In this document: piece by piece, positions 25,708-34,499 of the stretch
Position numbering within the stretch: the stretch's first letter is position 1
Layout: every line of letters starts with the position of its first letter
From: JAGMXM01 sp964458325
GTDB lineage: Bacteria > Verrucomicrobiota > Verrucomicrobiia > Limisphaerales > UBA1319
DNA length: 34,542 nucleotides
Direction: 5' to 3'
Assembly: GCA_964458325.1 (NCBI GenBank)
Contig: CAYWIM010000047.1
Location: forward strand, 1 to 34,542
Made by a program: the position numbers and the translations under genes
The notes under the pieces: generated by a model
The model's database searches: none
Told to the model about the DNA's origin: nothing
Seen by the model: only the letters and a program-made list of their open reading frames with translations

Positions 25708-27063
25708 CTACCGGGCTTTCCGGATCTCGTTCAGCATCCGCGCCACTTCGCTCACCAGCCGCTCGGCTGCGCCCGGCGCAAACGGGCTCGATCGGACCTC
25801 ATAGCCGCCCTGCGGATACGCAGCCGCGATCGGCAGGTAGCCGGCTGCCCCGTTGCAGTGCGTGACCACCACCGTCGTCCGAAACGGAGACGACGCCTTG
25901 ATCGCCAAACCGATCTCGTTGAAAACCTCGCCGCCCAAGCCCACCCAGGCGATTTCACCCACCCGCCCCACAGTCACGTTCAGCTCGGTCGGCGGATGGT
26001 CTGCCGGAGCCGCCTCCTCGTTTCGGGGCTTGCCCGGCAGCAGGAGGGTGCGGAACACGGATCGGACAGTCCCATCGGCGGAGCCGGCCGGCATCCGCTC
26101 GAGCGCGCGAGCCACCTCTTCGCCCAGGAACGTCCCCAGCAGCACCGCCTCCGGAACCCAGCCCCGCTCGGTGCGAAACTCGGGCAGGACGCGGAACCAA
26201 GGATCGATGTTGCCCGACGCGCCCGCAAACCCGGCGGCGATGATCCCTCCGCCCAGATACATTTCGAGAAATTGCTCGGCGATGCCGTGGACATCCCCAG
26301 TGATCTGGAGGTTTCGCGGGCCCATCGCGGTGCTGTGGGTTGGGTAGGCAAAAAGGACCGATCGAACGCTCCCCCCCGCGTCCGCAATCCGCAGCACCTG
26401 CACCTCGCGATCGATCGGCTCCAGCGGGTTTCGTCCCAACACGATGCTCGGTTTGCCATCCTTGTCTCGGACTGGTTCCCGGCGGTTGACGCCGACGGGA
26501 CACGCGCCTGAGCCCGAAGCCACTTGGGCTGGGGCCAGGCGGCTCCGGGCCGCGCGAACCGTCTCGATCAAACGCCTCTCGAGCCAGCGTGTGTATTCGA
26601 TATTGCTCGGCGGCAGCCGGGATGGGTCATGGCCCAGCTGCGGCCCGCCGTGGGTGTGGATGGCGGTCAGAAACAGCTCTTCCGGCTCGAGCCCGCACGC
26701 TTCGAGGATCGCCTTGCGCATCGAGCCGCTCGTCTCCCCGTAAAAGCCAATCAGATCGGTGGACACCATCACCACGCTCCGCCCGCCCTCCGCGAACACC
26801 GCGACTCGAGCCGACAACGGATCGTGCATCCCTTGAGAGAGATCCTTCCGGCTCGCGTATCCAGCCAGGAGCACCGGTTGGCCCGGCGTGATGTCCACCC
26901 GGGCGAATCCGGCTCGCAACCCCCCCGGCGATTCGTTGGGCGCTGCCTCCGCCAGGCATGCGACCCCTACTCCAAGGAGGGATCCTGCCCAAACCGCGGC
27001 CGAAATGAAATGGCGCGACCGCCCGGCCAGAGTGCCCGACATGGTGTTCATGCGAGAATCCAT
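25708..27063 (-). CDS. secreted neutral/alkaline ceramidase-like hydrolase
   Basis: This 451-residue protein matches the N-terminal catalytic domain of the neutral/alkaline non-lysosomal ceramidase family, zinc-dependent amidohydrolases common in PVC bacteria with mostly unknown substrates. It has a signal peptide (about residues 16-41), then GFARVDITPG, metal-site segments AIHTHGGP and THSTAMGP, and GFAGASGNIDP. The position of the catalytic Ser of characterised ceramidases is Thr here (ITGDVHG, T255, by my alignment). The full C-terminal domain of true ceramidases is lacking. The ATG at 27063 is preceded by AAGGA at seven bases. It follows the glycyl radical enzyme after 90 bases on the same strand. 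Confidence 0.8.
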   Translation of the reverse strand: MDSRMNTMSGTLAGRSRHFISAAVWAGSLLGVGVACLAEAAPNESPGGLRAGFARVDITPGQPVLLAGYASRKDLSQGMHDPLSARVAVFAEGGRSVVMVSTDLIGFYGETSGSMRKAILEACGLEPEELFLTAIHTHGGPQLGHDPSRLPPSNIEYTRWLERRLIETVRAARSRLAPAQVASGSGACPVGVNRREPVRDKDGKPSIVLGRNPLEPIDREVQVLRIADAGGSVRSVLFAYPTHSTAMGPRNLQITGDVHGIAEQFLEMYLGGGIIAAGFAGASGNIDPWFRVLPEFRTERGWVPEAVLLGTFLGEEVARALERMPAGSADGTVRSVFRTLLLPGKPRNEEAAPADHPPTELNVTVGRVGEIAWVGLGGEVFNEIGLAIKASSPFRTTVVVTHCNGAAGYLPIAAAYPQGGYEVRSSPFAPGAAERLVSEVARMLNEIRKAR

Positions 27064-27153
27064 ACCTCAGTCCTTCGCGGAATTCAATGCGGACCGCAAG
27101 CCGATCCTGGGCCAATAGCCCGGCGCCAGAGCAGGCCACCGGCGCCGCTCGAC

Positions 27154-29634
27154 TCACTCTGGCGGGCCAAACCCATCATGCTCGGTCCGGGCGATGATCT
27201 CCTCCTGGAGCTCCCTCGAGAGGTCGCAGAAATAGTCGCTGTAGCCTGCGACCCGGACGATGAGATCGCGGTGCTCGCCGGGATGAGCCTGGGCTTTGCG
27301 CAATGTCTCGGCCGTGGTGACGTTGAATTGCGCGTGGTGGCCGCCCATCTTGAAATAGCCTCGAACCAGATGCGCCCATTGGTCCAGCCCGTCTTCGCTG
27401 GCGACGAGCGCGGGGGTGAATTTCATGTTGAGGAGCGTGCCGCCGGTCTTGACATGGTCCATCTTGGCAGCGCTCTTGAACACGGCGGTGGGGCCGCGCC
27501 GATCGGCGCCTTGCACGGGGCTGATCCCCTCGGAGAGCGGGAGCCCCGCCTTTCGCCCGTCGGGCATCGCGCCGGTCACGCTGCCGAAATAGACGTGGCA
27601 CGTAGTCGGCAGCATCTCGATCCGGTAGCGGCCGCCGCGCGCGTCGGGCCGTCCATCGACCTCCTCGAAGCACGCGTTGAAGACCTCGAGCATGAGGGCG
27701 TCGGCATCGTCGTCATCATTGCCGTACTTCGGGACGCGGTGGACGAGACGCTGGCGCAGAGGCTCCTGCCCTTCGAAGTTGGCATCGAGGATGTCCACCA
27801 GCCGCGACAGCGGCAGCGAAGCCGGAGAGATCATCGGCGCCAGGAGCTCATCGACGTAATCGGCGGTGATTCGGTCCAGCTCCTGGGCCGTCGGGCTCGA
27901 GGAGGCCCGCGGCCGCGCATGGCGGGCGCCGTCCTTGTAGCAGAGCTGCCGGATCCCGCTCAGGCAGTCCGCGATGCTCCCCAGACCCACCATCTGGATG
28001 AACGTGTTGTTGTAGCGCGCACCGCCCGCGTTGTAGTCGCGACCGTTCCCGATGCAATCGTCGATCAGCACGCTCAGGAACGGCGCCGGCATGTGATCGG
28101 CATACATCCGCTCGATCAGCCGGCTGCCGCGGATCTTGATCTCGAGGAAGTGCCGAAGCTGCCGGCGGAACGCCCCGAACAGGTCCTCGTAGGTCCGCCA
28201 GTCGTCCGGGGCGCCTGTCCGCGGGCCCAGCTGCTTGCCCGTGCGCGGATCGCGGCCGTCGTGGAGCGCGATCTCGAGCACCTTCACCAGATTGAAATAG
28301 CCGGTCAGGATGTAGGCCTCCTTGCCGAACGCGCCCACCTCGACGCAGCCGCTGCAGCCGCCCGCCCGCGCGTCCTCGAGGGTTTTACCCTGGCGGAGCT
28401 GCTCCTCGACCACCGCATCGGCGTTGAATATCGACGGAAATCCATACCCCTTGGCGACCACCCGCAAGGCATGCTCGAGGAGCGCGCCGGGGCTCTTGCG
28501 CGAGAGCTGGATGTTGGTGCTCGGCTGGAGCAGGTGCATCTCGGCAACGATGTCCAGCAGCATGTGGGAGATCTCGTTGGAGCCGTCCGATCCGTTCCGC
28601 AGCAGGCCGCCAATGTTGATGTTCGCAAAGTCGGTGTAGGTGCCGCTCTCGGCCGCCGTCACGCCGACCTTGGGCGGCGCGGGATGGTTGTTGAACTTGA
28701 TGAAGAAGCACTCGAGCAGCTCGCGCGCCGACTCGCGCGTCAGCGAGCCGTCCGCCAGCCCGCGCTCGTAAAACGGCAGCAGGTGCTGATCCAGATGCCC
28801 CGGATTGAACGAATCCCACCCGTTCAGCTCGGTGATCACGCCCAGATGGCAGAACCAGTAATACTGGAGCGCCTCATGGAAATCGCGGGGGGCGTGCGCG
28901 GGAACCCGCGAGCAGGCTTCGGCGATCCTCAGCAGCTCGGCTTTCCGGCGCGGATCGGATTGGCGCGAGGCAAGGTCCCGGGCCAGCGCCGCATGTCGCT
29001 CGGCCAACACCATCAGCGCGTCGCACGAGATGTCGAACGAGTCGAGCGCCTGGCGCTTTTGGTACGCGTCCGGGTCTCGAAGGAAGTCCAGCCGCGATCG
29101 GGCGGCCGCGATGTCCTTTTTAAAATCGAGCATCCCTTTGGCGTAGATCTTGTCGTCGAGGACGGTGTGCCCGGGCGCGCGCTGCTCCATGAACTCGGTG
29201 AAGACGCCGGCGTCATAGGCGTCCCGCCATTCCGGGGGCAGCTCGCCGAACATCCGGTCCCGCATCGAGCGGCCGCGCCAGTAAGGGATCACTATCTCCT
29301 CGTACGCCCGGAGGCATTCGTCGTCCACGCGATACGGGGTTTTCGGGCGGGAATCGAGGATCCGGAGGTCGTCGAGGCTATGGCAGGTTAGCTCTGGAAA
29401 CGTGGGCACGACCTTCGGGGCCGGGCCCCGCTCGCCCACGATCAGCTCGTCTTCGCCGATCCAGATGGCCTTGTGCTGGCAGAGGTGAAGGAAGGCCCGC
29501 GCCCGCAAGACCGGCAAGGAGTGCCTGCCCTCGTTGGCCCGGTAAAACTCGGTGAGCAATCGCGCGCGCTCGGCGGTCAGGGACGGCGCCGTGTCGAGGC
29601 TCAGCCGGCGCAGTTTGGCGGTGCGTTCAGTCAT
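27154..29634 (-). CDS. hypD: glycyl radical enzyme, trans-4-hydroxy-L-proline dehydratase-like (HypD)
   Basis: This 826-residue glycyl radical enzyme most resembles HypD, which removes water from trans-4-hydroxy-L-proline to give pyrroline-5-carboxylate without oxygen. The glycyl loop is RVAGYSDYF (G797). The radical Cys and Glu are in GCSGCVEVGAFGKEAYILTGY (C430, E432, Y446). Other HypD-like segments are FTEFMEQRAPGH (F148), ELNGWDSF (D274), NNHPAPPKVGVT, LPTTCHVYFG and AKMDHVKTGGTLLN. All HypD active-site residues I could align are kept, so this specificity is likely but not proven. An extra 35 or so residues lie near 570-605. The activating radical SAM enzyme and pyrroline-5-carboxylate reductase are not in the window. 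The ATG at 29634 has AGGA at good spacing. The enzyme is oxygen sensitive, implying anoxic growth. Confidence 0.85.
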   Translation of the reverse strand: MTERTAKLRRLSLDTAPSLTAERARLLTEFYRANEGRHSLPVLRARAFLHLCQHKAIWIGEDELIVGERGPAPKVVPTFPELTCHSLDDLRILDSRPKTPYRVDDECLRAYEEIVIPYWRGRSMRDRMFGELPPEWRDAYDAGVFTEFMEQRAPGHTVLDDKIYAKGMLDFKKDIAAARSRLDFLRDPDAYQKRQALDSFDISCDALMVLAERHAALARDLASRQSDPRRKAELLRIAEACSRVPAHAPRDFHEALQYYWFCHLGVITELNGWDSFNPGHLDQHLLPFYERGLADGSLTRESARELLECFFIKFNNHPAPPKVGVTAAESGTYTDFANINIGGLLRNGSDGSNEISHMLLDIVAEMHLLQPSTNIQLSRKSPGALLEHALRVVAKGYGFPSIFNADAVVEEQLRQGKTLEDARAGGCSGCVEVGAFGKEAYILTGYFNLVKVLEIALHDGRDPRTGKQLGPRTGAPDDWRTYEDLFGAFRRQLRHFLEIKIRGSRLIERMYADHMPAPFLSVLIDDCIGNGRDYNAGGARYNNTFIQMVGLGSIADCLSGIRQLCYKDGARHARPRASSSPTAQELDRITADYVDELLAPMISPASLPLSRLVDILDANFEGQEPLRQRLVHRVPKYGNDDDDADALMLEVFNACFEEVDGRPDARGGRYRIEMLPTTCHVYFGSVTGAMPDGRKAGLPLSEGISPVQGADRRGPTAVFKSAAKMDHVKTGGTLLNMKFTPALVASEDGLDQWAHLVRGYFKMGGHHAQFNVTTAETLRKAQAHPGEHRDLIVRVAGYSDYFCDLSRELQEEIIARTEHDGFGPPE

Positions 29635-29667
29635 CGGAGAACATCCTACCATCATCGGACCCGGATG

Positions 29668-31176
29668 TCACCCGGGGCCGGATCCGCGATCGCCGGGCGA
29701 CCCGCGAGCCCAGCTGGCGCGCCGCAGGGCCTCGGTTTTCCGGTCGAGCTGGAAGATCGCGCGGGCGTTGCCGTGGAGCATCATGTCCACCAGATCGAGG
29801 GCGTCGTCCAGCTTGATCCATTTCTCGTCGACCAGCTCCGCCAGGGCCTGCGCCACGCCCCGGCGCGCCATGACCGCGTGCCCCAGGACCGGCTCCACAA
29901 ACATGTAATCCCCCCCGAAGGGCAGCAGCTTGTTGATCGGCGCCGTCACGATGTGCTTCTTCAGGTACTCCTTGGCGGCAACGGGATTGATGATCCACGA
30001 CCAGCACATGTCCACGTGCGCGTTGGTCCAATGCTTGGCGACGGCCAGCAGCTCCTCGTAGTAGGGATAGCAGATGTGCATGAACACGAATTTCGTGTCC
30101 GGCGACAGCCGGCAGAGCTCGGCGGCCGACCCCGCGTTGAACCGGAGCCTCGACAAGGGCATCCCGTCCTGCCCTGCGTAATAGCCGGTATGCAGCTTCA
30201 CAGGGAGGCCATGGGCTGTCGCCTGCTCCACCGAGTGCCAGAACAAATGGTCTTCGAGCAGCTTCCGCTCTTCCCGCGAGACCCGCTCCTTGCGCAGCAC
30301 CTTCTGAAAAACCGGCTCCACCTCCTCAGCGGGCACGCGGGCGTAATCGATGTCCCGGCTGTAGGCGTGCTGCGACTTCACGGCGACCGCATAGCAGCCA
30401 TACTGCTCGAACCACCACTCGATCACCCGATGCCAATCCCCCAGGGACTTGACCTCGATCCCGGTATCGGCGGCGTATTTCTGGATCTGGGGGCCTGAAA
30501 ACATCCCCACGATGCTCAGGTCCTGCATCAGAAACGTCGGCATGTCCGATTTCTTGAAGGGCTCGCCCGTCAGGCTGTTGACCTGGCACGACTCGATCCC
30601 GGCGCGTTCCTGGAGAATGTGCTTATAAAATCCGGGCCGGCGCATCCGCTCGTATCCGGACTGGACCTTGCCGACGCTGGCCTCCGACAGCTCATCCACT
30701 CCATACAGCTCGCGAATCGAGATCCGCACCGCCTGGGCATAGCCGGTGTTCTTGACCGCAGGCCAGTGAGGCGCCAGCAGCCGCCACTTGCCGGCCGGAT
30801 CCATCCTGGGCGAGAAGAATCGATCGACATCGGCCTTCGGCATCCCGCAGGTCACCAGATCCGAGTTCAGATAGTGGTTGAACAGCAGCGACCAATCGTC
30901 GCAGGGAATCCGCCGGTTCCCGCTGCCACTGATGCGCTCCTTTTCCTCGAACAGATGCTCGTGGGTGTCGATCAGAGGGGCTCGCCGAACACGCTCATCG
31001 AGAATCTCCCGGACATCGGCACCGGACGGCGCCGCCTGCCGGCCCCTGGATGGAGATGGCGCCGCCTCGGCGGCGTCTACGGTGCTGTTCCCCAAAACAG
31101 CGATCGCCGCGCCAGTCCTTCCAAGGTTACGGAGGGCGGCTCGACGTGAGATGGTCTTCCGGGCGGGCATATCCAT
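29668..31176 (-). CDS. Tat-exported metal-dependent amidohydrolase
   Basis: This 502-residue protein is an amidohydrolase-superfamily enzyme with a (beta/alpha)8 metal site. The N-terminal MDMPARKTISRRAALRNLG followed by a hydrophobic stretch is a twin-arginine signal. Metal-ligand motifs are in the usual order: DTHEHLFEE (HxH), AVAVKSQHAY (Lys), VKLHTGYYAG (His), FVFMHICYP (His) and LPFGGDYMF (Asp). The substrate is unknown; the family is broad (COG2159-like and uronate isomerase-like relatives). It ends 33 bases before the HypD-like gene and follows the subtilase-like gene closely, so it probably shares their transcript. The start is uncertain: the ATG at 31176 puts the signal at the N-terminus, but in-frame ATG or TTG codons exist upstream. 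Confidence 0.8.
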   Translation of the reverse strand: MDMPARKTISRRAALRNLGRTGAAIAVLGNSTVDAAEAAPSPSRGRQAAPSGADVREILDERVRRAPLIDTHEHLFEEKERISGSGNRRIPCDDWSLLFNHYLNSDLVTCGMPKADVDRFFSPRMDPAGKWRLLAPHWPAVKNTGYAQAVRISIRELYGVDELSEASVGKVQSGYERMRRPGFYKHILQERAGIESCQVNSLTGEPFKKSDMPTFLMQDLSIVGMFSGPQIQKYAADTGIEVKSLGDWHRVIEWWFEQYGCYAVAVKSQHAYSRDIDYARVPAEEVEPVFQKVLRKERVSREERKLLEDHLFWHSVEQATAHGLPVKLHTGYYAGQDGMPLSRLRFNAGSAAELCRLSPDTKFVFMHICYPYYEELLAVAKHWTNAHVDMCWSWIINPVAAKEYLKKHIVTAPINKLLPFGGDYMFVEPVLGHAVMARRGVAQALAELVDEKWIKLDDALDLVDMMLHGNARAIFQLDRKTEALRRASWARGSPGDRGSGPG

Positions 31177-31239
31177 GAGATTGTTGCGTAAAAGCATGCC
31201 CCAACCATGGGGACGCTTCAAGGGCAAAACCTCAGCGGA

Positions 31240-33171
31240 TTATCGAATGGCCCGGACGGAGGCAGTGTTGGAGTAGGAGCTGACGCCCAACTCGTTGCAG
31301 GCCGCCAAGCGATAATAATAGACCACTCTCGGGACCAGGCCGGTATCGATATAGCTTGTTGCAGATCCCGATGGTAACCTGATCGTTACCGCACGCTCGA
31401 AGCTGCTCCGGGTCGATCGCTCCAGAACCAGATAGTCCGCATTGTCCGAATTGAGGGTCCAGGTCAGGAAGATTTGATACCCTGTCTGGGCGACCGCTGC
31501 CAAGTCGATGGGTGCCAGGGGCACGGTCTCCACAGGCGGCAGCGTGGTCGTCACCAGGTTCGAATAGTCGGATACCCCGTAACCGTTGTAAGCGCAGACG
31601 CGATAGGTGTAGGTGCAGCCCGGATTCACGGCAGTATCGGTAAAGCTGACCGTATCCGCCGGCAGATTGGCAACGACCGAAAAGGTTGTGCCGTCTTCAG
31701 ACCGCTCGAGCATGAACCCGTCCTCGTTATCGGAATTGTCATCCCACATCAGGCTTATGGAGGATGCAGAAGCCGCGAGGACGGCGGGATCCTGCACCGG
31801 TTCCTCGGTTGGATCCTTCAACTTCGCTGCGGTGGCGTGAGATGAGTATTCCGCAGCCGTTTCCAGGCGAGAGGACATCTCTACCTGGCTGGCAAGCGCC
31901 GCCACCGCATCCACCATCCCACCTGTAGTCGTGATCCCTTGAAGCGACGCGAGCGGCCGCACGGTAGAAAACAGCCGTTCCCTGATGGCGGCGGCGTCCC
32001 CCTCCGGTATCACCGAGGCGACCAAAGCCGCCACACCGGCGACATAAGGCGCAGCCATTGTTGTGCCGGACATGTGGCCGTAGGCGCCGCCTGCAGCCAA
32101 ACTGTAAATGCCCACCCCAGGCGCGCCCAGGTCCACCGATTCCGCTCCGTAATTCGAAAAACCTGCCCGGTTAAGCGCGCTGTCCACCGCCGCCACGCTC
32201 GCGATGCAATCCAGATCGTATGCCGCCGGATAGAAGGGCGCGTTATCGGAGTTCTGGCCGTTATTGCCTGCCGCGGCGACGAACAAATGGCCGGTGGCGC
32301 CGGCGCTGCGAATGGCATCGTATAGCGCGCTCGAATAGGTCGTGCCTCCCCAACTGTTGTTCGAGATCCGCGCACCCATTGCGACCGCATATTCAATGGC
32401 GGCAATGGCGTCCGAAATATACCCTCCGGCGGGGCCGATGAACCGCAACGGCAGGATCCGCCCCTGCCATTGGATCCCCGCAATCCCGATCCCGTTGTTC
32501 CCCACCGCCCCCACGACTCCCGCCACATGGGTCCCGTGGCCGCTCTCATCCATGGGATCGTTGTCGTCCGCCACGAAATCCCATCCGCGAATGTCGTCCA
32601 CATACCCGTTGCCGTCGTCGTCCATCCCGGGTATGCCCGCGAACTCCTTGTCGTTGAGATAGATGTTCGCGGCAAGATCGGGATGATTCCATTCCACGCC
32701 GGTGTCGATGACCGCGACCACAACCGACGGGTTGCCCGTGCCCATATCCCATGCCTCTGGCCCGTTGATGTCCGCATCCGAGATTCCGTGCAATCCCCAC
32801 TGCTCGCCGAACATGGGATCGTTCGGGATCAATTCCGTCGATTGCACGCGCAGATCTGGTTCGGCGTATTCGACATCCCCGCGCCCCTGCAGTTGGCGCG
32901 CCACCCCCGCAGACCGACCGCGCCCCACCTCCCACCGCTCGAGGCCGGGGACCAGATTGTAAATGCGCGTCCGCCGCGCATCCAGCTCGAGCGCTGTGAG
33001 CTGCACATCGAGCGCGGATGCCCCCGGCGTGAACTTCACCAGAAGGCCCTCACCGCCCTTCGGCATCCTGCCGCCCACGGCGCCAGATCCGCCCACCACC
33101 AACGCCAGCCAAAGAACGATCCCCATGCCCCCTCGAATCGCCAGACGATCCAACATACGACGATACTTCAT
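31240..33171 (-). CDS. secreted subtilase (S8) with Thr at the nucleophile position and two FN3 domains
   Basis: This 643-residue protein has a signal peptide (to about residue 32), an inhibitor-like prodomain (about 42-110), an S8 subtilase domain (about 125-430) and two fibronectin type III-like domains (about 460-548 and 555-643). The catalytic Asp is in VIDTGVEWNHPD (D156), His in GHGTHVAG (H212) and the oxyanion Asn in AAAGNNGQ. The Ser of the usual GTSMA motif is Thr (SGTTMAAP, T371, codon ACA), so proteolysis may be lost or altered. FN3 domains suggest binding to polymers or cell surfaces. It leads a same-strand run with the amidohydrolase and HypD-like genes, though downstream genes may also have their own promoters. 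Confidence 0.88.
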   Translation of the reverse strand: MKYRRMLDRLAIRGGMGIVLWLALVVGGSGAVGGRMPKGGEGLLVKFTPGASALDVQLTALELDARRTRIYNLVPGLERWEVGRGRSAGVARQLQGRGDVEYAEPDLRVQSTELIPNDPMFGEQWGLHGISDADINGPEAWDMGTGNPSVVVAVIDTGVEWNHPDLAANIYLNDKEFAGIPGMDDDGNGYVDDIRGWDFVADDNDPMDESGHGTHVAGVVGAVGNNGIGIAGIQWQGRILPLRFIGPAGGYISDAIAAIEYAVAMGARISNNSWGGTTYSSALYDAIRSAGATGHLFVAAAGNNGQNSDNAPFYPAAYDLDCIASVAAVDSALNRAGFSNYGAESVDLGAPGVGIYSLAAGGAYGHMSGTTMAAPYVAGVAALVASVIPEGDAAAIRERLFSTVRPLASLQGITTTGGMVDAVAALASQVEMSSRLETAAEYSSHATAAKLKDPTEEPVQDPAVLAASASSISLMWDDNSDNEDGFMLERSEDGTTFSVVANLPADTVSFTDTAVNPGCTYTYRVCAYNGYGVSDYSNLVTTTLPPVETVPLAPIDLAAVAQTGYQIFLTWTLNSDNADYLVLERSTRSSFERAVTIRLPSGSATSYIDTGLVPRVVYYYRLAACNELGVSSYSNTASVRAIR

Positions 33172-33750
33172 GATCTCTTATACATGCAAATTACTGCCAG
33201 ACTGAGGCAACGTAAATTACCCCTGCTAATACGTCAATAAAAATGAACATCCGCATGTAAAGTAAAACCTCCGATGATAATCAATGACCGAATCATTGGT
33301 CATTCGGATGCAAGGATACAAAGCGCACAGCGACAGCAATCCGAAATGGATTGATGTTCCTGCCGTCCGATTTCTTTGTTCCCCTTGCCGCCCAAAGGTG
33401 AGACACAGCCTGCCCGCAAGCGCATCTCTCGGACGCGGATCTTGGGAATCAACGACGACTATTTGTCAAATCGAGAGCTCCAATTGTCCGATTGATATAC
33501 AGGCTGTGTATGGATGTCTCATCGAGCGGCAACTGTCCGTCGTCGCCATTTGCAGTCAGTTTGCGCCACGCGGATTCGAAGCAGACCATGGAATTCCGGA
33601 AACCGATATTCATCAGCAATACTGATAAATATGCACCGAACAATCATTCAGAGGGATTCAGATAATGGCCTGCGGCAGCGTGGGCGGTCATCCGGCACAG
33701 CGCAGGCTTCAGGGCTGCGGATCGGCGCACCGTCGTCGGCCGGGTTCGGA
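33172..33750. other. 579-bp intergenic region, AT-richer, no convincing gene
   Basis: This gap separates the subtilase and PEP-CTERM genes, both on the minus strand. It is clearly richer in A and T than its surroundings. It holds two open frames, a 113-codon one on plus (33284-33625) and a 64-codon one on minus (33449-33643), neither with recognisable sequence or good start signals. The right part should contain the end of the PEP-CTERM transcript and the left part the subtilase promoter. An inverted-repeat cluster (33283-33307) is the only structure I noted. Confidence 0.5.
33283..33307. promoter_or_regulatory. overlapping inverted repeats upstream of the subtilase gene
   Basis: AATGACC (33283-33289) and GGTCATT (33298-33304) are perfect 7-bp inverted arms with an 8-base spacer. 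CCGAAT (33288-33293) and ATTCGG (33302-33307) form a second, interlocked pair. They lie about 110 bases upstream of the subtilase ATG, near a -35-like TTTACA and a TATTGA. Such nested dyads often bind dimeric regulators, but function here is inference. Confidence 0.4.
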
Positions 33751-34440
33751 TCAGGATCGGCGGCCGAACCGCCAGGCCGCAACCAGGCCAGCGATCGCCA
33801 TGAGGCTGGCGGAAAAGATCGTCGCCGGCTCGGGCACGACATAGGGTTTGCCGTCCACGGCAATAAGCAGTGGCATCTCGCCGTTTACAAGGGTCCATCC
33901 ACCGGCCTCCTGGTTAATGGCGTATTGGTCCGGGATCGTCCCATCCCCGTCTAAATTGCCGGATGCGCCCGCAATTTGCCAATAATATTGGTCCTCGACC
34001 TCGTCTCCATCGCCGGAACTTACACCCAGCGCGAAGTAATAGGTCTTATTGGGCTTCAACGTGATGGGACTCGCAGGCAGGAACTGAACAACTTCAATAA
34101 TGTCCTCGCTCAGAGCGCCCATAAGCGTCAACTCGCCAACGGTAATCGGTGCAGCCAGATCGCTTAGATCGAGTAGCTTGGCTTCCACAGCGGGACTGTC
34201 TTCCCGATCTCCAATGGCAGCCAGAATGTAAGTGAGAATATACGATTGCGCATCGGTTTGAAAAGGCTGCGCGAACCAGGTCGACGACGATATTTGTGCC
34301 GCTAGATCCAAATGCTGCACAAACGGATCCGGGATGTTGCTCACGATGACATTGGCGGGCGCTTGAGCGGCGAGGGCAAACATCAGGCTGAGGAGGGTCG
34401 CCAGGGACCGGGGGCAGGCTGCTTCAAAAAACAACTTCAT
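33751..34440 (-). CDS. PEP-CTERM protein (choice-of-anchor-like domain)
   Basis: This 229-residue protein has an N-terminal signal peptide (LATLLSLMFALAAQAPA) and a C-terminal PEP-CTERM sorting signal: VPEPATIF, a hydrophobic helix (MAIAGLVAAW) and the basic end RFGRRS. Such proteins are recognised and cleaved by an exosortase and displayed at the cell surface. The mature part (NIPDPFVQHLDL, then AQPFQTDAQSYILTYILAAIGD and LKPNKTYYFALGV) resembles choice-of-anchor domain proteins. The ATG at 34440 is preceded by AAAAGGAC at good spacing; an upstream extension is rejected. No exosortase is in the window. An inverted repeat lies about 45 bases upstream. Confidence 0.85.
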   Translation of the reverse strand: MKLFFEAACPRSLATLLSLMFALAAQAPANVIVSNIPDPFVQHLDLAAQISSSTWFAQPFQTDAQSYILTYILAAIGDREDSPAVEAKLLDLSDLAAPITVGELTLMGALSEDIIEVVQFLPASPITLKPNKTYYFALGVSSGDGDEVEDQYYWQIAGASGNLDGDGTIPDQYAINQEAGGWTLVNGEMPLLIAVDGKPYVVPEPATIFSASLMAIAGLVAAWRFGRRS

Positions 34441-34483
34441 ACGTCCTTTTTTATGGTTATCGTGTATCATGCACAAAGACGGA

Positions 34484-34499
34484 CGGACACTACTGTCCG
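34484..34499. promoter_or_regulatory. inverted repeat upstream of the PEP-CTERM gene
   Basis: CGGACA (34484-34489) and TGTCCG (34494-34499) are perfect 6-bp inverted arms with a 4-base spacer, about 45 bases upstream of the PEP-CTERM ATG. PEP-CTERM genes of several species carry shared upstream control sites, so this could be one. I did not recognise it as a published motif. Confidence 0.35.

Noticed and set aside
23131..26511. 1126-codon open frame on plus
   Set aside because: It overlaps the GntP gene in another frame and runs antisense to hisA and the ceramidase-like gene; composition is that of a shadow frame.
26524..29391. 955-codon open frame on plus
   Set aside because: It is antisense to the HypD-like and ceramidase-like genes, which carry clear family motifs; its protein shows no family signature.
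33284..33625. 113-codon open frame on plus in the AT-richer gap
   Set aside because: No ribosome binding site, no recognisable domain and irregular composition; kept only as a note in the gap entry.
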